Positions 60,032 to 64,000 of a stretch of DNA of 64,000 nt are shown here, in pieces. A program made the position numbers and the translations under genes. Each line of letters begins with the position of its first letter. Position 1 is the first letter of the stretch. The stretch comes from Trichomonas tenax (Eukaryota; Parabasalia; Trichomonadida; Trichomonadidae): assembly GCA_023091735.1 (NCBI GenBank), contig JALKBU010000001.1, forward strand, positions 148,587-212,586, given 5' to 3'. The notes under the pieces are model-generated. The model ran no database searches. It saw only the letters and a program-made list of their open reading frames with translations, and had not been told where the DNA came from.

Positions 60032-60997
60032 ATGAAACCAAATTATTTCCAAAAATTATTTTTCAAGACATTCAGGATAAATTTTGATAATATAGATAAA
60101 GGAATATACAAAATGGAAATAATGGAGACCAAAAAATGTTACATTTGCAAATTTCAAAAACGAAATTTCGGCGCAAATTCATCACCTCTCGATGTCATTG
60201 TAGCATGTTCCATTGGTGAGCCGCGGAACATGGGCTTATTCGTTCAGTCACTACGCACAACAGGCTGTAAAGCAAAATGTATTTTTATAGTCGACGATTT
60301 AGGTTATGCTTCGATAGATGATGCTACATATGACTCAATCATTGCGTGCGGAGGCCAAATTATATCGGTAGGATATATAAGCGAGATGTCAATGTCTGAG
60401 AGACAAAATTATATTTATATCTTTTGCTATGAGTTTCTTTTAGCGAATGTTGGTGCGATAAATAGAATAATTATCGCGGATATGTATGATAATGCATTCC
60501 AAGGAGATCCATTCAATCGTCAAATGGAAGATACTCTTCTTAAAATTGTTGATGAGCGTGTTCCGTTTGATTCAGAACCAGGGTACACAAATATGGAGTG
60601 GATACACATATTTGATAGAAGTATTACACCAAAATATTCAGCATATTACTATTGCACAGGATATATCGGCGGAAAAGCTCATCTCATGCTTAGATTCTTG
60701 CACGTTTTCATAGAGCATATGAAATTGGGTCACGTTTACAAAGATCAAGGATTATTTAATTATCTCTACTTTTCTGGGATATTAAAGCAGCACGGTATCG
60801 AAATATCTCCGCAAAGAAAGGATGAACTCGTGAGGCATACAGCTGGACTGCAGCTTGGCTCTCACGCAAGAATAGGAAAAGTTCGCACATACGATAGATC
60901 TTTATATGCTGCAGTCATTCATCATTATTATTTAAGTGATTCTTTCTTCACGTCATTGTTGAAAGCATGTGTCAATGATACTGATATTGAGAGATGA
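60032..60997 (+). CDS. GT-A-type glycosyltransferase-like protein
   Basis: 321 aa from the first ATG. The domain begins at PLDVIVACSIGEPRNMGLFV. The diagnostic part is INRIIIADMYDNAFQGDPFN, which has the pattern (D-x-x-D-x-x-F-Q-x-D-P-F) of DXD-dependent nucleotide-sugar transferases with a GT-A fold; ADMYD can coordinate the metal. Later come CTGYIGGKAHLMLRFLHVFI and YKDQGLFNYLYFSGILK, typical of 'G...G.......L......' and D-Q acceptor motifs. Expected to act in the Golgi. The membrane anchor may lie in the open frame just upstream. Weak start evidence. Confidence 0.65.
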   Translation: MKPNYFQKLFFKTFRINFDNIDKGIYKMEIMETKKCYICKFQKRNFGANSSPLDVIVACSIGEPRNMGLFVQSLRTTGCKAKCIFIVDDLGYASIDDATYDSIIACGGQIISVGYISEMSMSERQNYIYIFCYEFLLANVGAINRIIIADMYDNAFQGDPFNRQMEDTLLKIVDERVPFDSEPGYTNMEWIHIFDRSITPKYSAYYYCTGYIGGKAHLMLRFLHVFIEHMKLGHVYKDQGLFNYLYFSGILKQHGIEISPQRKDELVRHTAGLQLGSHARIGKVRTYDRSLYAAVIHHYYLSDSFFTSLLKACVNDTDIER

Positions 60998-61476
60998 TAT
61001 TAGTTTTGTTTATATAAAATTGTTTGTTATATTACGGGCAAAATATTTGCTTATTTCGGGTCTTTGACAATGAAAACCACTCAAGTAGCAGCTGCGAATA
61101 TAGTTCCTCAAATAAAACACTATATACTCTTGAATATAAGGAAAAACATCTATTGATTTCAAAACTCTTCAGATTTTCCGAAATGGGTTTAAAAAACAGT
61201 GCTAGGGCTTGAAAATGCGAAATCCAGAAATGGCAAAAAATCGATGATGTAAAAAATATATCAAATGGCAAAAAATGAAAATGTCGTGTAAACTTAATAT
61301 GACGTGTAAATAAAGAAAATGGCATGTAAAAAATATATTAATTGTGTCAAAATTGGAAAATCCTGATTTTATTTGATAAATAGATAGTACATATTGTTTG
61401 TATATCAAATATCATATTTAGATTATTTGTCACGCCCCAAGCAATTTTTAGACACAATCTAAAATCATCCAAAATC
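60998..61476. other. Spacer with three reverse-oriented promoter elements
   Basis: TGTCGTGTAAA, TGACGTGTAAA and TGGCATGTAAA at about 61280-61330 are complements of the TTTACATGTCA-type element, upstream of the Has1 gene. No gene seen. Confidence 0.55.
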
Positions 61477-62808
61477 ATGCAGACAATTCCAAACGATCCG
61501 AAGGAGTTCGACGAACTTCCGATCAGTAACGGCCTAAAGAAGGCCCTGAAAGACAGCAAATTCACAAAAATGAAGCAGATTCAGTCTATGGTGATTCCGC
61601 ATCTTCTTGCTGGAAGGAATGTTCTCGGTGCGTCACCAACAGGCTCCGGCAAAACCCTCGCTTTCCTCATTCCCGCCATAGAACTGCTCACTTTCACACG
61701 CACAAGGCCCGCAAACGGCACATTAGTCATTATTTTGTCTCCTTCACGTGAACTTGCTCTTCAAACATTCAGCATCGCTAACACACTCATGAAGCAGCTC
61801 TCACAGACCGTCGGATGCGCTGTTGGTGGATCATCTTCATACAAACAAGAAGCTTATCAACTTACAAAGAAAGGATACAACATGTTAATTGCTACTCCAG
61901 GCCGCCTTAGACAACACCTCGAAGCAGGAAACATCAAACTCGATAATTTCCAAATGTTGATTATTGATGAAGCAGATCGTATGTTAGAAAACGGATTCGC
62001 ACAGGATTTGTTCCAAATTTTCAAGAACATCAAGACGCCAGCACAGACTGCTTTGTTCTCTGCTACACTCACTAAGGACGTTGAAGGATTGATGCGTGTC
62101 AACATTTCTTCGGCACCAGTTTTCTGCTGTCCAACAGAGTCTAATGTTGTCACAACACTCGAACACTGCTATTCTATAGTACCATTAAAGATGCGTATTG
62201 CTACACTCGTTACACTTCTCATCAAGCTTAAAGGGAAGAGAATTGTCGTTTTCGTCAACAGCCGCAAAGAAGCTGAATTCCTCGGCCGCATCTTCAATGC
62301 TATGGATATTGATAACGACTGCATCCATGGCGATCTACCACAGGAGGAAAGATCACTTGCTTTCGTTAGATTTAACAGAAACGAAAGGTCTGTCCTCATC
62401 GCAACAAATGTCGTGTCACGTGGTATCGACTTTACAGGTGTCGACTGGTCAATATCACTTGGCCCGCCAGACAGAGTTAAGGATTACATCCACAGAGCTG
62501 GTAGAACGGCCAGAAATGAGAACTTCGGTCGCTCTTTGATTCTTCTTTGCGAGAACGAGCGTCCTTTCGTCGACTCTGTTAAGAGAGCGAAAATTCCAAT
62601 AAAGAAGATTAACTTGAAGCTCGAAGGCATCGAGGATGAGTTCGAGCACATCAAGTTGACAATCCCAGAGTCAAAGGCTTTCAAGGAGCTCGCGGAGGAG
62701 GCCGTCGAAGCCTTCGAAAGCTCATATGCTGCTCGACCAGCAGAAGAGGGAATACACCTCAAGGATATAGATATGAACGACCTCAGGACATCATTCGGAT
62801 TGGAGTGA
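61477..62808 (+). CDS. HAS1: DEAD-box RNA helicase, Has1/DDX18-like
   Basis: 443 aa. All motifs are present: Q-motif region (FTKMKQIQSMVIPHLLAGRN), I GASPTGSGKT (51-60), SPSRELALQTF (Ia), DEAD (164-167), SAT (195-197), and RGIDF and HRAGRTAR (339-346). LGASPTGSGKTLAFLIPAIE and 'RELALQTF' are like Has1, which unwinds snoRNA:pre-rRNA in 60S and 40S biogenesis in the nucleolus. The N-terminal extension of yeast Has1 is missing. The codon usage is biased and GC-richer, in keeping with strong expression. Dbp4/DDX10-like is the alternative. Confidence 0.85.
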   Translation: MQTIPNDPKEFDELPISNGLKKALKDSKFTKMKQIQSMVIPHLLAGRNVLGASPTGSGKTLAFLIPAIELLTFTRTRPANGTLVIILSPSRELALQTFSIANTLMKQLSQTVGCAVGGSSSYKQEAYQLTKKGYNMLIATPGRLRQHLEAGNIKLDNFQMLIIDEADRMLENGFAQDLFQIFKNIKTPAQTALFSATLTKDVEGLMRVNISSAPVFCCPTESNVVTTLEHCYSIVPLKMRIATLVTLLIKLKGKRIVVFVNSRKEAEFLGRIFNAMDIDNDCIHGDLPQEERSLAFVRFNRNERSVLIATNVVSRGIDFTGVDWSISLGPPDRVKDYIHRAGRTARNENFGRSLILLCENERPFVDSVKRAKIPIKKINLKLEGIEDEFEHIKLTIPESKAFKELAEEAVEAFESSYAARPAEEGIHLKDIDMNDLRTSFGLE

Positions 62809-63015
62809 ATATTATAAAGATAGAATTAGATTTATTTTGTACTTAATTAATTTTTATTTGGGTTAAATATAAAAAGATGATTATGCAAAAATAGTATTAA
62901 ATTTATAAACAACTACAAATAGTAAATGACATGTGCTATATTAAAAAGCTCAACTCTGTTAATTTGAGTTTCATAAATTGATATATTAAAATCGAAAGAA
63001 GAAAATAAATAAGGG

Positions 63016-63576
63016 TTATATTTTGAGGGCAGCTCTGATTGTATAACCGCCTGGGAATTGGTATTCATTGTACTTTTCACGACATTCTTTTGCATTATCG
63101 GTCGTCTCGAAAGTGACTAAGAAGCCATCATCCAGCTGCTGGATCTCTCTGAAGCCTGGGAGCTTGGATACGAGGAGCTTTGGGATCTGCATTGACACCT
63201 TTGGCGGGAATCCCCAAAGTTTAACGGCTGTTGATTCTGGCTCTTCCTTTTTCTCCTCTTCTTCCTGTGGTTTAGTCGAATATGAGTTATAGAACTCTTC
63301 GAGTGATTTTGATTCGTGTTTTGCATATTCTATTTGCAAATTCTTTCCTAAAAACATGAAACCATTAAATTGCCTCATTACAATTTCAGCGGATTCCAAA
63401 TTCGGAAAAGAAATCCAAGCTTGGCCTCGAGATTTTCCTTTTCGTGTGTGTATCTCGACAACAGGGGCCACGGACGAAAATAAATAGTACAAGTTTCGCT
63501 TCAACTCGTCCACCGGAACTTTGTCGGTCAAATTTCGCACAAACAATGTTGGGCTCGGAGCAATAGGAAATGTCAT
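63016..63576 (-). CDS. U1A/U2B''-type snRNP protein, two RRMs
   Basis: 186 aa. RRM1 (~9-90): TLFVRNLTDKVPVDELKRNL...SRGQAWISF...NLQIEYAKHESK, whose order is that of U1A/U2B''/SNF; the RNP1 block KSRGQAWISF is close to RGQAFVIF. A short acidic linker (EEEEKKEEPEST) follows, then RRM2 (~118-186), with VKLWGFPPKVSMQIPKLL. It binds stem-loops of U1 or U2 snRNA. The gene shows that the spliceosome is kept, though no introns are apparent in the window. GAAAAGTGACAATA sits just before the ATG. Confidence 0.88.
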   Translation of the reverse strand: MTFPIAPSPTLFVRNLTDKVPVDELKRNLYYLFSSVAPVVEIHTRKGKSRGQAWISFPNLESAEIVMRQFNGFMFLGKNLQIEYAKHESKSLEEFYNSYSTKPQEEEEKKEEPESTAVKLWGFPPKVSMQIPKLLVSKLPGFREIQQLDDGFLVTFETTDNAKECREKYNEYQFPGGYTIRAALKI

Positions 63577-64000
63577 TATATATTGTCACTTTTCATATCT
63601 TCATGAAGTGTATATTACAAATTATCGTCTGAAATCGGGAAAACCTTATATTTGAAAAAAATGTCATGTAAAAGAAATCTATGACAGCCTTTTTTCTCAT
63701 TGACATCATTTAAGAGGGGAAGTAACAAAGTTGCGAATCTGATATGTAAAGTGGAAAAATTAAAAATAATAAGGGGCGGAAAAACCATTCTAGTGGATTG
63801 AGCACATAGTGGGATATAGGTTACCCATGATGCTTTATTCCTGGATGCCTTGCGACCTTTTCCCATACCAATCGAAAAAAATGAATTTGGGCTTGTCTAA
63901 AATTTATACGCAAAGTCGGCAAAACTCATTTTTTAACTCATTGGATTAACTTTTTGCGAAGTTATTGAACCACAATGTACAAAATCCTGTTGTGCACGAT
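63577..64000. other. End of window; short unsupported frame
   Basis: A minus-strand frame 63615-63866 begins MGKGRKASRNKASWVTYIP, basic and protein-like, then turns hydrophobic. I cannot support it as a gene. A TGTCATGTAAA element is at 63661. 63880-64000 holds nothing recognisable. Confidence 0.35.

Noticed and set aside
59842..60032. Possible spliceosomal intron before the glycosyltransferase
   Set aside because: There is a TGTGCAG but no trichomonad-type GTATGT donor or ACTAACACACAG acceptor.
63615..63866. 83-codon minus frame starting MGKGRKASRNK
   Set aside because: The basic start looks protein-like, but the rest is hydrophobic and irregular, with no family match.
1..64000. CRISPR arrays, bacterial operons or ribosome binding sites
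   Set aside because: Repeats are not regularly spaced with unique spacers in coding-free arrays of that kind, and the genes are clearly eukaryotic.

Overview
The window looks like nuclear DNA of a parabasalid flagellate, most like Trichomonas or Tritrichomonas. The reasons are intron-free eukaryotic genes on both strands, AT-rich spacers, very short 5' leaders with trichomonad-style initiator sequences (TCACTTTTCAT close to ATG), a BspA-like leucine-rich surface protein, a hydrogenosome-type beta-barrel protein, a multi-pass cyclase-family receptor, Maverick/Polinton-type repeats, and many decayed copies of large surface-protein families. Species is inferred from family content only.

Layout. 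1-1478: right end of a Maverick-like element with a phage-fibre-like gene, inserted in a decayed surface-protein gene (1479-2531). 2576-7476: degenerate arginine methyltransferase, ARM-type protein, a ~1.03 kb non-autonomous derivative of the same Maverick, and a PROPPIN lacking FRRG. 8080-10270: tRNA-Asp remnant and an IFRD-like pseudogene. 10357-19138: ribosomal protein L7, small coiled-coil protein, Rab GTPase, BET-type bromodomain protein, glycine-rich pseudogene and a karyopherin-like protein. 19880-29337: AP-1 gamma adaptin, VPS26C, beta-barrel protein, TMEM43-like protein, coiled-coil protein and METTL13-like methyltransferase. 29338-35505: surface-protein pseudogene between direct repeats, Spt5, then 2.7 kb of hairpins, a 990-bp terminal-inverted-repeat element and a structured RNA candidate. 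35506-43830: DCAF7/WDR68, CFAP100-like axonemal protein, membrane protein, kinesin-like coiled-coil protein, membrane-anchored ATPase and a tiny membrane protein. 44157-53473: broken transmembrane cyclase-like gene, BspA-like protein, 2 kb spacer and a secreted bacterial-type glycoside hydrolase. 53674-64000: second ARM-type protein, surface-protein pseudogene between direct repeats, FOP/CEP43-like protein, ankyrin protein, glycosyltransferase, Has1 helicase and a U1A/U2B''-like protein.

The housekeeping genes cover membrane traffic (AP-1 gamma, Rab, VPS26C, PROPPIN), transcription and chromatin (Spt5, BET), ribosome production (L7, Has1) and the cytoskeleton (CFAP100, FOP, kinesin-like). No operons are expected. 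The most unusual signals are a repeated TTTACATGTCA-type element packed into divergent promoters, the Maverick and its deletion derivative that keeps the fibre gene's first codons, and several conserved-looking proteins that have lost their catalytic or lipid-binding residues.
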